Positions 43,126-51,785 of a stretch of DNA of 64,000 nucleotides are shown one piece after another. Position 1 is the first letter of the stretch. Each line of letters begins with the position of its first letter. The DNA comes from Ardenticatenaceae bacterium (GTDB taxonomy: Bacteria; Chloroflexota; Anaerolineae; Promineifilales; Promineifilaceae): NCBI GenBank assembly GCA_020634565.1, contig JACKBN010000010.1, positions 154,012 through 218,011 of the forward strand, written 5' to 3'. The notes under the pieces are model-generated. The model saw only the letters and a program-made list of their open reading frames with translations. It had not been told where the DNA came from and made no database searches. The position numbers were made by a program, and so were the translations under genes.

Positions 43126-44016
43126 ATGAGCAAAATGGGGGTAAAACAGCAGTGGTTGTGGTGGATTTTACTCAGCTGCCTTTTGAGTGGCTCTCTGCTG
43201 CTGTGTCATCAGCCTGCCATTTTGCAAGCGCAGGAACTGCCAACCGCCACACCGGATGCTGAGGGCATCATCTATGCCATTGTGCAGCCCAATGATTCGC
43301 TTTGGGCCGTCGCCGCCCGCTCTGGCATTTCCCTGACGGAACTGCTCGACCTGAACAATTTAACAGAGAATGCGCTGATTCAGCCGGGTGATCGCCTGAT
43401 TGTGGCGATTGTTGAGCCGCCTGCCAGCCCCACGCCGGAGGCGTCGCCAACGTTGGTGGCAACGCGGGAACCACCCACACCGACGGCGACTCGGCAACCA
43501 GGGCCGGTAACGGCCGTTTGCCTGGTGGCCTTCACCGATGAAAATGGCAATGGCGAGCGCGAACTGACGGAACCGTTGCAGGCGGGTGTCGCCTTCACCA
43601 TTTTTACGCGGGAGGCAGTGGTGGCCAACTACGTCACGGATGGCGTTTCGGAACCGTACTGCCTGACGGAACTGGCGGCGGGTGATTACCAAATTACACG
43701 CTCTGTGGGGCGCGGCGAGACGCTCACCAACAGCGGCAACCGGACGGTCATCCTGGCAGTTGGTGACCAGGTGATGTTGGGTTTTGGCAGCTTGCAAGGC
43801 GCAACCCCAACGCCCACGGCAACGGCCGTTTCAGCCACAGAATCGCCGGGTATTGTGGGCAGCGCCCAGGCAGAGGCAACGCCGGAAACTCTCATAGAAA
43901 CCGATCCTGCCCCCGACAGCGGCAGTGCGGGACGGCCGTTTCTCATTGGCGCGGGCATTCTAATCGGAATATTATTGATTGGTACGGCCGTTTTTCTGAG
44001 CCGTCAGCGAAATTAA
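43126..44016 (+). CDS. LysM-domain secreted protein with C-terminal anchor
   Basis: A signal segment (WWILLSCLLSGSLLLCHQP) is followed by a LysM domain at about residues 48-93 (YAIVQPNDSLWAVAARSGIS; IQPGDRLIV). Then come a Thr/Pro linker, a domain with the SdrD-B-like start VCLVAFTDENGNGERELTEP, a second Thr/Pro/Ala linker, and a C-terminal membrane segment (FLIGAGILIGILLIGTAVFL) with a basic tail. LysM binds N-acetylglucosamine polymers, so the protein probably sits at the cell wall or envelope. The upstream gap has a TATAAT at 43098-43103. Confidence 0.85.
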   Translation: MSKMGVKQQWLWWILLSCLLSGSLLLCHQPAILQAQELPTATPDAEGIIYAIVQPNDSLWAVAARSGISLTELLDLNNLTENALIQPGDRLIVAIVEPPASPTPEASPTLVATREPPTPTATRQPGPVTAVCLVAFTDENGNGERELTEPLQAGVAFTIFTREAVVANYVTDGVSEPYCLTELAAGDYQITRSVGRGETLTNSGNRTVILAVGDQVMLGFGSLQGATPTPTATAVSATESPGIVGSAQAEATPETLIETDPAPDSGSAGRPFLIGAGILIGILLIGTAVFLSRQRN

Positions 44017-44132
44017 AAGTTACAGACATTTGCTGAGCAGGAACCTGCGCGCAGGAGAAATCTGATTGGTAATTAGTGAACCACAGAAAATATCTTGAAA
44101 AGGACCAAAATTTCACTGTGGTTTACTCAAGT

Positions 44133-44178
44133 AAAAGCCAAATCTAGCTTTAAACCAAATAAACGCTTTTGGCTTTTT
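44133..44178 (+). terminator. Probable terminator after the LysM gene
   Basis: AAAAGCCAAA (44133-44142) pairs with TTTTGGCTTTTT (44167-44178), with a T run at the end. A second inverted repeat, AACCACAG / CTGTGGTT, lies just upstream. The gap 44017-44199 holds nothing else recognisable. Confidence 0.55.
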
Positions 44179-44199
44179 ACATCCTGAGGGAAGAAGAAA

Positions 44200-45519
44200 A
44201 TGAAGAAAAATAGCTGGAAACTCCTCTTACTTGTTTTGCTCTTGCTGGGTTTAGGCAGCCAGGTTCAACGCAGTGCTGCGCAAACCAATCTGCTGCAAAA
44301 CCCGGGTTTTGAATTCCCCTACAACAGTGATGGTTCCGCCAATGGCTGGGGCCGTTGGTTTCGTGTGAGCAACGCGGATCAGTTTAATGATTGCGCCAAT
44401 GGCTACCACAAAGAACCGCACTGGAGCGCTGAAACCAACAGCGCCCCGCTGATCAATTCCGGGTCTGTTTCGCAGCATGTGGGGAACTCCTGGGATACGT
44501 GGGCAGCGGGCGTGTTGCAAACGGTCAGCGTGACGCCGGGCAGCACCTATCGTTTCACCGTTTGGGCCAGAGGGCGCGGATCTAACGAAGATTATCCGGC
44601 CCCGTCTGAAGGTGGCTTGCGCATGGATGTGCAGGTAGGTATCGATCCCAACGGCAGCGGCGTTTGGAGCGATGGGGATGTGAAATGGAGCGGCTTCATC
44701 CAGCCACACGACACCTGGCAGCAGGCTTCGGTGGAAGTGACCGCCACGGGTGACAAAGTGACGGTCTTCACTGCCGGCGATTATGGTTTGCAAGGTGTGA
44801 ACCAATGCCGGGCGCATTTGGACGTCTGGTTTGATTCGGCCGAGCTGATTGAAGTTGGCCCGCCACCGACCAATACGCCTATTCCGCAGCCAACTTCCCC
44901 GCCGCCGCCGCCAGCACCAGCGGCCACCAATACGCCTATTCCCACAGCTACGCTGGAACCAACGGCAACGGGCGTACCTACTGAGGTTCCGACCAACACG
45001 CCAGAACCCCCGGCTGGCGCCACCATTTGCATCAACGCCTTTGCCGATGACAATGGCAACGGTCAGTTTGATGCCAATGAAGGGTATATGGGCAGTGTGG
45101 CTTTCCGCGTGGCCAGCGCTACCCAGGTAGTGGGGCAGGCTGTTTCTACCGGCACGGCCGATGCCGTTTGCTTTGAGGGGCTGGATGCTGGTCAGTACCA
45201 GATCGAGCAGGTGGTGCCTGCGCCGCTGGAAATGACTACCGCTGGCACCACCAGTGTCACCGTGGCGGAAGGTCAGACGGCGGGTGTGCAGTTTGGCAGC
45301 CGCATCCGTCAGGAAGGGGCAGAGGCCGCTGATGAGCCAGATAGTGTGGCTGATGCGGCAACGGCCGTTCCTACCACAGCCGCAGAACAAGGGGAAGAAA
45401 CGGCCGTTACCACCCCGGATGAAGGCGGTTTGGCTTCCTGGAGCGGTCTGGCGCTGCTGATTGTGGCCGTTGTTTTGCTGGGCGGCATCTTGTTTGTGGT
45501 GCTGCGCCGCACAGCCTGA
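44200..45519 (+). CDS. Secreted carbohydrate-binding-like protein with SdrD-B-like domain
   Basis: A signal segment (LLLLVLLLLGLGSQVQRSAA) precedes a beta-sandwich of about 190 residues that starts NLLQNPGFEFPYNSDGSANG and contains VSVTPGSTYRFTVWARG, the pattern of CBM-like domains that bind glycans. A Pro/Thr linker follows. An SdrD-B-like domain (ICINAFADDNGNGQFDANEG) and a C-terminal membrane segment (WSGLALLIVAVVLLGGILFVV) end the protein. The SdrD-B-like domain and C-terminal anchor are shared with the LysM protein just upstream, so both are surface proteins of the same design. Confidence 0.78.
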   Translation: MKKNSWKLLLLVLLLLGLGSQVQRSAAQTNLLQNPGFEFPYNSDGSANGWGRWFRVSNADQFNDCANGYHKEPHWSAETNSAPLINSGSVSQHVGNSWDTWAAGVLQTVSVTPGSTYRFTVWARGRGSNEDYPAPSEGGLRMDVQVGIDPNGSGVWSDGDVKWSGFIQPHDTWQQASVEVTATGDKVTVFTAGDYGLQGVNQCRAHLDVWFDSAELIEVGPPPTNTPIPQPTSPPPPPAPAATNTPIPTATLEPTATGVPTEVPTNTPEPPAGATICINAFADDNGNGQFDANEGYMGSVAFRVASATQVVGQAVSTGTADAVCFEGLDAGQYQIEQVVPAPLEMTTAGTTSVTVAEGQTAGVQFGSRIRQEGAEAADEPDSVADAATAVPTTAAEQGEETAVTTPDEGGLASWSGLALLIVAVVLLGGILFVVLRRTA

Positions 45520-45536
45520 TCCGCTGTAGCCTAATG

Positions 45537-45611
45537 ACTGATTAGAAACAACAAAGATTCACACTGATTTGCTAGAATAAAAAAGAATCAGTGTGAATCT
45601 GTGTTTACAGG
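45537..45611. repeat. Self-complementary iterated-word element
   Basis: AGATTCACACTGATT on the left pairs with AATCAGTGTGAATCT on the right across about 20 bases, with flanking GATTAGAAACA / TGTGTTTACAG. It lies between the secreted CBM-like gene and the DoxX gene. Confidence 0.7.
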
Positions 45612-45644
45612 TCCATTTACCTTCTACAAATTTAAGGAAGAGTG

Positions 45645-46130
45645 ATGAATCAATTGCCATTAGGAGAAAATTTTCAAACCCAATTTGATCGAATTGACAG
45701 ACAAATCACCAACTGGATGGCCCGTTACGGCATGGTTATCATGCGTATCGGCCTGGGTGTTGTCTTTTTTTGGTTTGGCGCGCTGAAGCTGGTGCCGGGT
45801 CTCAGCCCCGCCGAGGAACTGGTGCGGCACACCACCTACTTTGTGGATCCAGACTGGTTTATTCCTGTTTTGGCCATCTGGGAGATGGCTATCGGGCTGG
45901 GGCTGATGGTGGGCAAATTTATGCGGCTGACGCTGCTGCTGCTCTTTTTACAGATGCCGGGCACGGCGCTGCCTTTGGTGATCTTGCCGGAAGCTGTCTG
46001 GACGCAGTTCCCCTTTGGCCTGACGATGGAAGGTCAATACATTATCAAAAATTTGGTGCTGATTGGTGCCGGTTTGGTGCTGGGCGGCACCGTGCGCGGC
46101 GGCCGTTTGGTGCCGGAGCCAGAAAAGTAA
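45645..46130 (+). CDS. DoxX-like membrane protein
   Basis: The ATG at 45645 follows an AAGGAAGAG ribosome site. The 161-residue product has four membrane segments with GMVIMRIGLGVVFFWFGALK, IWEMAIGLGLMVGK and an EGQYIIKNLVLIGAGLVLGG end, matching DoxX/SURF4-like small membrane proteins. These proteins are of uncertain function; some take part in redox control at the membrane. It ends 6 bases before the next gene. Confidence 0.8.
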   Translation: MNQLPLGENFQTQFDRIDRQITNWMARYGMVIMRIGLGVVFFWFGALKLVPGLSPAEELVRHTTYFVDPDWFIPVLAIWEMAIGLGLMVGKFMRLTLLLLFLQMPGTALPLVILPEAVWTQFPFGLTMEGQYIIKNLVLIGAGLVLGGTVRGGRLVPEPEK

Positions 46131-46136
46131 CGCTTT

Positions 46137-49100
46137 GTGAATGACTCCTCCCGTTCGCGTTGGTTTTGGTTGGCGGTACTGCTGGTTGCTGTACTGGCAG
46201 CCTGGCCAGAGCTATCCCAGCCGGGCTTGCTGAACACACGCGGCGGGGGGGACAGCCCCTTTTTATTGCAGCGCTTGCAGCAGTTGGAAACGGCCGTACT
46301 CGATGGCCATTTCCCCGTGCGCTGGATGCCAGATGCCAACTACGGCTACGGCTACCCGTTCTACAACTTTTACGCCCCCCTCTCAATTTACAGCGCATTT
46401 TTATTTCGTTTGCTTGGCTTTAGCTTTGTGCGGGCGATTCATCTCTCGCATCTGCTGGGCTACCTGGTCGCGGCTGGCGGCATGTTTGCCCTGATGCGGC
46501 GCTGGTTTGGCCATTCACGGCCTGGCAGCGATTGGGCCGGTTTGTTAGCGGCGGCTGCCTACACGGTGGCCCCGTTCCATCTGGTAAATGTGTACGTGCG
46601 CGGCGATTCACTGGCGGAATTTTGGGCGATGGCTTTCTATCCGCTGGTCATTTTGGCGGCAGATGGCCTGGTTGGCGGCGGGCGACGGCAGGTGGCGCTG
46701 TTTGCCCTGGCTTATGCGGCTCTCATCCTCAGCCACAACATTTCGGCGATGATCTTTTCGCCATTTTTGCTGCTGTACTTGCTGTTTAAGTTTTTACCGC
46801 AGAGAGCGCGAATGGCGCAGAGCAAAAACAATCTTCTATCCCCAATTTTTGGTTTGCTGTTGGCGTTTGCCCTGGCTGCCTGGTTTTTTGTGCCCGCGCT
46901 GGCGGAGCAGTCAATGGCGCAGCTCGGTGAAGTGACCAGCGGCTATTTCCATTACAGTAATCATTTCCTGGGTACGGCCGATTTCCCCTTGAGCCAGACA
47001 TCGTTTTTTGTGGACTACGGGGTGGTGAATCGGGAAGCATTTCGCATGGGATTGGTGCAAACGGCCGTAATCATCGCAGGCGTTTTGGGGCTGTTGTGGT
47101 GGGGCAGAATGGATTCCCGTCTACGCGGGAATGACAGGTGGGTTGTTGTCATTTTTATTTTGCTGACGGTGGCGGTGAGTACCTTCATGCTGACGCCGCT
47201 CTCGGCCTTGTTGTGGGAGCATTTGCCGCTGCTCTCGTTTACGCAGTTTCCCTGGCGTTTTTTATCTGTGCAGGCGTTTGGCGGGGCGTTGGCTGTGGGG
47301 GCGCTGGCCCTTGTGCTGCCGCAGCCCCGTTGGTGGGCACCGTTGTTGGTAGCTTTGCTGCTGGTGAGCAGCTTGGGGCGGCTCCAGCCAGACACGCTGC
47401 CCCTGACCGATGCAGACGTAACGGCCGAAGCGTTGGCGCAGTATGAATGGTTTACGGGCAACATCGGCACCACCATCAGCTTTGAATATTTGCCGCCAAC
47501 GGTGCAGCCACGCCCCTATACCAGTAATTGGCTCAACAGTGGCGAACGCTGGCAGGTGACGCCGCTGGCAGGCGAACTTGTCTCTGCCACGCTTGCTGAG
47601 CAACGCACCACGTACCAACAGTGGCAAGTGGAAACCGCTACGCCCAGCACGCTCATCTTCCCCACGCTGCAATGGCCGGGCTGGGAAGCAAAGGTCGATG
47701 GTGAGGTGGTGCCGCTGCTGTCGGCGGATGGCAGTGGTTTGATGGAGCTAGGTGTGCCCGCTGGGGTGCACAACATTGAATTAAGGTTGGGTCGAACGGC
47801 CGTTCGCTTGTGGGCAGAAATCGCATCCTTGCTGGCATTTTTGCTCACGATTTGGTTGTTGCAGCCCGGCAAACCTCAATGGACTCGCAAAACCGAACTC
47901 ATCCTGGCGGTTGTGTTTGCCCTGACGGTTATACCACGCCTGTGGCCGGAACAAGAGTTGCCAGCGGGGTTGCGCACCTGGGATTTTGTGCAGATGGGCT
48001 ATCTGCATGCGTCAGAAAAGATTACGTTTCGGTCTGGGGCGGTGCTGCGCGGATATGAGGTGTCGGAAACGGCCGTTCAAGCCGGGCAGCAATTGCAAGT
48101 GGAACTGTTTTGGGAACTGCCGCCCACTTCCCCCATGACGTTGGCTTTGGTTTCTCCGGCGGCCAACTGGACGGATGCGCCCATGCTGACGGCGCAAACG
48201 GCTCCAGGCGGGCAGCAGGTATCCACATTTACCTTGTTCTTGCCGCCCACTATGCCCGCTGGATTATTTGTGCCCCGCCTTACGGTGCTGGATGATGCGC
48301 CGCTGACGCCCACGGGCAGCAGCCGCGACCGCATTTTTCTGGAACCGCTGCGTGTGCTGCCTGCCGCTGCGGAGTTGTCCCCAGCCGAGCGGCTAACGGT
48401 GCGCGGTTTGGCTGTACAGCCTGCGGGCGACGGCCGTTTGGCGGTGCAGCTCGCGTGGTTTACGCCGCAGCCGCTCAGCCAAAATTACAACGTGGCGCTG
48501 CGCCTGACGGATGCGCAGGGCAAATTTGTGCGGGTGGAAGATGTGCAGCCGGGCTACGGCTTTTTGCCCAGCAGCGGCTGGCCAGCCGGGGAATGGGTCA
48601 ACGATTGGCTGACGATGCCGCTGCCGCCGCCGGATGAAGCACATGAACGGCCGTTTGTCTTAGTGGCCCAACTGTATGAAGTGGCGGAACCGAACCGAGT
48701 AGTGCTCACGCGACGGCTGGGCGAGCTGGTGGAAGTGGGTGCTGATTTGATTTTTGTGCCAACAGAGCCGGTGTTTGCCCTGCCTGAGGAGATGGAGCCG
48801 GTAACGGCCGTTTTTGGCGAGGAAATTCAACTGCAAGGATACCGATTTAGCCAAGTCGATGCGGCGCTGGATTTGACGTTAATCTGGCAGGCGCTAGACA
48901 ATGGGCAAACCGATTACACGCGCTTTGTTCATCTCATTCCGGCGGAGGTGGGCGGCGCGCCACTGGTGCAAGACGACAGCCCGCCGCGCTACGGCAGCTA
49001 CCCCACCAGCCAGTGGACCGCTGATGAGGTGGTTGAAGATCGTTTGTCGTTGTCGTTGGAGGGGGTGCCGCCCGGTGCGTATGCGCTGGCCGTCGGTTTT

Positions 49101-49214
49101 TACAGCCGCCCCACGCCAGACATGTTTAATCAGCTGCCGGTTTGGGATGAGGCGGGGGAATTGGTGCCAGACGGCCGTTTCATTCTACCAATCCAAGTTA
49201 CTGTGGTTCCGTAA
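46137..49214 (+). CDS. Giant PTPS-related polytopic membrane protein
   Basis: The start is GTG at 46137. The first 600 residues are polytopic and match the 6-pyruvoyl-tetrahydropterin synthase-related membrane family (PF10131): GGGDSPFLLQRLQQLETAVL, NYGYGYPFYNFYAPLSIYSA and YVRGDSLAEFWAMAFYPLV. These proteins resemble GT39-class glycosyltransferases in topology rather than the enzyme they are named for. The C-terminal 430 residues are soluble beta domains, including one like the C-terminal domain of the GT39-like protein (LDLTLIWQALDNGQTDYTRF). Residues 324-334 (RMDSRLRGNDR) come from an inserted repeat element. Confidence 0.82.
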   Translation: MNDSSRSRWFWLAVLLVAVLAAWPELSQPGLLNTRGGGDSPFLLQRLQQLETAVLDGHFPVRWMPDANYGYGYPFYNFYAPLSIYSAFLFRLLGFSFVRAIHLSHLLGYLVAAGGMFALMRRWFGHSRPGSDWAGLLAAAAYTVAPFHLVNVYVRGDSLAEFWAMAFYPLVILAADGLVGGGRRQVALFALAYAALILSHNISAMIFSPFLLLYLLFKFLPQRARMAQSKNNLLSPIFGLLLAFALAAWFFVPALAEQSMAQLGEVTSGYFHYSNHFLGTADFPLSQTSFFVDYGVVNREAFRMGLVQTAVIIAGVLGLLWWGRMDSRLRGNDRWVVVIFILLTVAVSTFMLTPLSALLWEHLPLLSFTQFPWRFLSVQAFGGALAVGALALVLPQPRWWAPLLVALLLVSSLGRLQPDTLPLTDADVTAEALAQYEWFTGNIGTTISFEYLPPTVQPRPYTSNWLNSGERWQVTPLAGELVSATLAEQRTTYQQWQVETATPSTLIFPTLQWPGWEAKVDGEVVPLLSADGSGLMELGVPAGVHNIELRLGRTAVRLWAEIASLLAFLLTIWLLQPGKPQWTRKTELILAVVFALTVIPRLWPEQELPAGLRTWDFVQMGYLHASEKITFRSGAVLRGYEVSETAVQAGQQLQVELFWELPPTSPMTLALVSPAANWTDAPMLTAQTAPGGQQVSTFTLFLPPTMPAGLFVPRLTVLDDAPLTPTGSSRDRIFLEPLRVLPAAAELSPAERLTVRGLAVQPAGDGRLAVQLAWFTPQPLSQNYNVALRLTDAQGKFVRVEDVQPGYGFLPSSGWPAGEWVNDWLTMPLPPPDEAHERPFVLVAQLYEVAEPNRVVLTRRLGELVEVGADLIFVPTEPVFALPEEMEPVTAVFGEEIQLQGYRFSQVDAALDLTLIWQALDNGQTDYTRFVHLIPAEVGGAPLVQDDSPPRYGSYPTSQWTADEVVEDRLSLSLEGVPPGAYALAVGFYSRPTPDMFNQLPVWDEAGELVPDGRFILPIQVTVVP
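47108..47137. repeat. dRS3-like repeat inside a coding region
   Basis: AATGGATTCCCGTCTACGCG and GGAATGACAG form the ATTCCC-N8-GGGAAT unit also found at 22083-22152. It stays in frame within the PTPS-related gene and encodes MDSRLRGND between two membrane segments. Confidence 0.85.
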
Positions 49215-49218
49215 AAAT

Positions 49219-49263
49219 TAGACACGGATATAAAAATCTGTGAAAATCTGTGTTTATCCGTGT
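49219..49263. repeat. Self-complementary iterated-word element
   Basis: GACACGGATA on the left pairs with TATCCGTGTC on the right; between them ATCTGTGAAA is iterated. It separates the convergent PTPS-related and bcp genes and can act as a terminator for both. Confidence 0.7.
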
Positions 49264-49269
49264 CCCAAT

Positions 49270-49725
49270 TTATTTTCCAAGGAATTTAACAGCTTTGGAT
49301 ACGCTGTCTTTGGGGGAAATTTTGACTTGCATGTCGGCGAAACGGCCGTCTTCGTCAATGACAAAATGGCTGCGAATGATGCCCATGTAGCTGTTGCCAT
49401 ACATTTTCTTCTCACCCCACACGCCATACGCTTCCGCCACTTCATGTTCTGGATCAGATAATAAATTGTAGGGAAATTCCATTTTGGCGCGCCATTTGGC
49501 CAACTTTTCGGGGCTGTCTGGGCTGATGCCCAGCACCGTGGCTCCGGCTGCCTCAATCACGGGCCAATTGTCGCGGAAGCCGCACGCCTGGGTGGTGCAG
49601 CCGGGTGTGTCTGCTTTGGGGTAGAAAAAGAGCACGACTTTTTTGCCGCGCAGGTCGGATAGTTTAATGGGGGTGCCTTCGTCGGAAATCAGTTCAAAAT
49701 CGGGGGCTAGTTCACCTAGGTTCAT
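49270..49725 (-). CDS. bcp: Peroxiredoxin Bcp (thioredoxin-dependent thiol peroxidase)
   Basis: The 151-residue cytosolic protein has the Bcp/PrxQ pattern: ELISDEGTPIKLSDLRGKKV, FYPKADTPGCTTQACGFRDN with the peroxidatic Cys in GCTTQAC and a second Cys five residues on, and YGVWGEKKMYGNSYMGI. It reduces hydroperoxides with thioredoxin as donor. The gene is alone on its strand; a perfect inverted repeat lies just upstream at 49752-49784. Confidence 0.95.
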   Translation of the reverse strand: MNLGELAPDFELISDEGTPIKLSDLRGKKVVLFFYPKADTPGCTTQACGFRDNWPVIEAAGATVLGISPDSPEKLAKWRAKMEFPYNLLSDPEHEVAEAYGVWGEKKMYGNSYMGIIRSHFVIDEDGRFADMQVKISPKDSVSKAVKFLGK

Positions 49726-49751
49726 GATTTTCTCCTGTAAGTAGTTGTTTC

Positions 49752-49784
49752 ATTTCCCCGGAAACTCAGAGTTTCCGGGGAAAT
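49752..49784. repeat. Perfect inverted repeat, ATTTCCCCGGAAACT arms
   Basis: ATTTCCCCGGAAACT (49752-49766) and AGTTTCCGGGGAAAT (49770-49784) are exact reverse complements with a 3-base loop. It lies 27 bases upstream of the bcp start codon. No T run follows on either strand, so it may be an operator rather than a terminator. It shares the ATTTCCCCGGAAA core with 17923-17979. Confidence 0.75.
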
Positions 49785-50004
49785 ACAGAAACGATTTTAC
49801 CGGGTTTGGCTGCCGGTTCACAGATTGGCTAAAGATTTGTTTAGGTTTGGCGGGAACCTTTTGGGGAAAGGGATCGTTTTAAGGGCACAGCGTTGGGTAG
49901 CCGTTAGACGGCCGTTTCCTAAACAGCAAGCAACACAACCTGCAAAACCCGTATGCTGTAAACAGAACAAAAACCCGATTGACAACCAAGATGGGAGGTT
50001 CAAA

Positions 50005-50316
50005 ATGACAACACTTTACATGATTTTCTGGTCTATCATTATTGTCGCTGCTTTTTCCGTGTGGCGGCTGCGAAACTGGAATCAACGATTGGTGGTGACG
50101 GTGGTGACCTTACTGGTGCTGCTCGTGAGCCAATCCCTCTTTGTGTCATTGGCAACCAGCGCCGGGTTGAATCCTAGCGATGCCTTGCTGGCCCCCGAAC
50201 GCTTTTTGCAGAACGGGCCATTTGGTTGGTTGGCCTTGTTGGTGATGCCCTGTGGTTGGTTGGGTCCGTTTGTGGGGTTTAATTTGATTCAGCGGTTGTC
50301 GCCGGGTGAACAGTAA
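50005..50316 (+). CDS. Small three-segment membrane protein
   Basis: The ATG at 50005 is chosen because GGGAGG lies at 49994-49999; the upstream extension of the frame would be basic and unlikely. The 103-residue product has three membrane segments (LYMIFWSIIIVAAFSVW, LVVTVVTLLVLLVSQSLFV, FGWLALLVMPCGWLGPFVGF). No family is recognised. It stands alone between bcp and a convergent TPR gene. Confidence 0.65.
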   Translation: MTTLYMIFWSIIIVAAFSVWRLRNWNQRLVVTVVTLLVLLVSQSLFVSLATSAGLNPSDALLAPERFLQNGPFGWLALLVMPCGWLGPFVGFNLIQRLSPGEQ

Positions 50317-50346
50317 ACTGAATACGGGCAGACTGATTACTGGTTA

Positions 50347-50889
50347 CTAACCACCGAGGAGGCGGTTAGCAAAGCGCAACATCCACTTAAAAAGCCTCTG
50401 GGGAAATGACAAACGGGGACGCGCTTGCAAACTCTCTTCCATCCGCATGATAGCAGCCAACCATTGGCCACGGCGGAGTTCCATCAGGCTCAGGGCACGC
50501 AGCACCTGGGCCTGTTTTTCTTTCTCTTTGCTTTGAGCAAATTGGGCGGCGGCGTTGCTGTAATGGCGGGCTGCTTCCGTATACTTTTTCTGTCCGGCGT
50601 ATAAATCACCGAGGTTGCCCAGGGTTTGGGCATGGCGCGAAGCATCCCCGATTTGTTGAAATAGTTCGGCCGCTTGTGTGAGGGTGGAAACGGCCGTATC
50701 CGTCTGCCCTTGCACGCGCTGAATGACGCCAATATTGTTGAGCATTTCTGCCTGACCGCCTACATCTTTTTGCGCGGCAAAGCCGGCTGCCGCCTGCTCA
50801 AAGGTGGCCAACGCCTCGCGCCGTTTACCCTGCTGGAACAGGCGCATCCCTTCATCTTTTAGCGTTTGGGGATCGGGGGCAGAATTCAT
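50347..50889 (-). CDS. TPR-repeat protein
   Basis: The 180-residue protein contains about three TPR repeats (EGMRLFQQGKRREALATFEQ; GQAEMLNNIGVIQRVQGQTD; QTLGNLGDLYAGQKKYTEAA) and a basic C-terminus. It probably mediates protein-protein contacts. It is the gene after the XRE regulator on the minus strand, with an iterated-word element between them, so it may or may not share the transcript. The C-terminal helix (RLFKWMLRFANRLLGG) is amphipathic and could touch the membrane. Confidence 0.75.
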   Translation of the reverse strand: MNSAPDPQTLKDEGMRLFQQGKRREALATFEQAAAGFAAQKDVGGQAEMLNNIGVIQRVQGQTDTAVSTLTQAAELFQQIGDASRHAQTLGNLGDLYAGQKKYTEAARHYSNAAAQFAQSKEKEKQAQVLRALSLMELRRGQWLAAIMRMEESLQARPRLSFPQRLFKWMLRFANRLLGG

Positions 50890-50895
50890 TGGGCA

Positions 50896-50948
50896 AACAA
50901 TTACGCAATTACAAATTTGGTAATTGGGTAATTCATTAATTGAGTAAT
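50896..50948. repeat. Self-complementary iterated-word element
   Basis: AATTACGCAATTACAAATT on the left is answered by AATTGGGTAATTCATTAATT and GAGTAATT on the right. Nearly the same word family is used at 567-614 and 54495-54571. Confidence 0.65.
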
Positions 50949-51610
50949 TAATAGGTGATTTCTAGTAAGCTCTCAGCAACCTGGCGCAGTTGAACCACAT
51001 CCATTTCGCTAAGCTTTTTGGCGGTGTCCAGATAGCTCACATTAACTGGATTGATGAGGAAAGCCTGCATGTCGGGGGGCATCCGCTTGAATTGGCGTTC
51101 CAGCTTCTGTTTGGCTTCATGCCGACCCAATGGCCCATGCACATCATCCAGAAAATAGCTCACAGAAACGTCTAGCTGGCGGCAAATTTGCTCCAGATGC
51201 AAATAGGGAATGGGTTCCTGGCCCATTTCATACGATTTGAGCAGGTCTTCTTCCATGCCGAGCGCTTCGGCCAGCTCTGCCAATGATTGGCGAGTGCGCA
51301 GCCGCTGCTGGCTGAGCAAAACACCAATCACGCGGTGACGTAAGGCAATGAGGTTCTCAAAATCAATTTCGCTTTCGGTTTGTAGCGGTTCACTGCCCCA
51401 AAAGTAGCCCATGGGGATGTTGAGGAACAGGGCGAGTGCTTCCAGTTGCGGTAGCGAGACGGGGTATTCGCCGGTTTCGACTTTTGAGTAATCACCCGAC
51501 TTCATCCCTAAAACGGCCGCACACTCTTTTTTGGTCCGTCCAAAATGCTCCCTGGCTTTTTCTACCAGGTCTCCCAATATTTTTGCGCGTTCTGGATTAA
51601 TTTCACTCAT
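50948..51610 (-). CDS. XRE-family regulator with two HTH domains
   Basis: The 220-residue protein carries one Cro/cI-type HTH at residues 8-65 (KKECAAVLGMKSGDYSKVET; LPQLEALALFLNIPMGYFWG). A second, related one lies at about 85-140 (SLAELAEALGMEEDLLKSYE; LHLEQICRQLDVSVSYFLDD). The C-terminal part is helical and may serve in oligomerisation (AKKLSEMDVVQLRQVAESLL). It is divergent from the four-ATPase cluster at 51786-59034, so it is a candidate repressor of that cluster. Two operator half-sites TCAGTT/AACTGA occur at 51665-51684 between the genes. Confidence 0.85.
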   Translation of the reverse strand: MSEINPERAKILGDLVEKAREHFGRTKKECAAVLGMKSGDYSKVETGEYPVSLPQLEALALFLNIPMGYFWGSEPLQTESEIDFENLIALRHRVIGVLLSQQRLRTRQSLAELAEALGMEEDLLKSYEMGQEPIPYLHLEQICRQLDVSVSYFLDDVHGPLGRHEAKQKLERQFKRMPPDMQAFLINPVNVSYLDTAKKLSEMDVVQLRQVAESLLEITY

Positions 51611-51785
51611 CTATTTGCTCTCTCAATAGTGGCTTTTTTGCACTGGAGAAGATATTAACATAATTCAGTTTGAGGTACAACTGAGTGATTGGGGCTACTG
51701 TGGCCAAGGGGTGCGGCGATTTTGGTATACGGACGGCCGTCTTTCTGCTACAATGAAAGTCCAGTCCAGACATGGCAGAAAACAG

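Noticed and set aside
44017..44199. Riboswitch in the leader of the CBM-like gene
   Set aside because: Only two simple hairpins, one with a T run, are present; no known riboswitch core was recognised.
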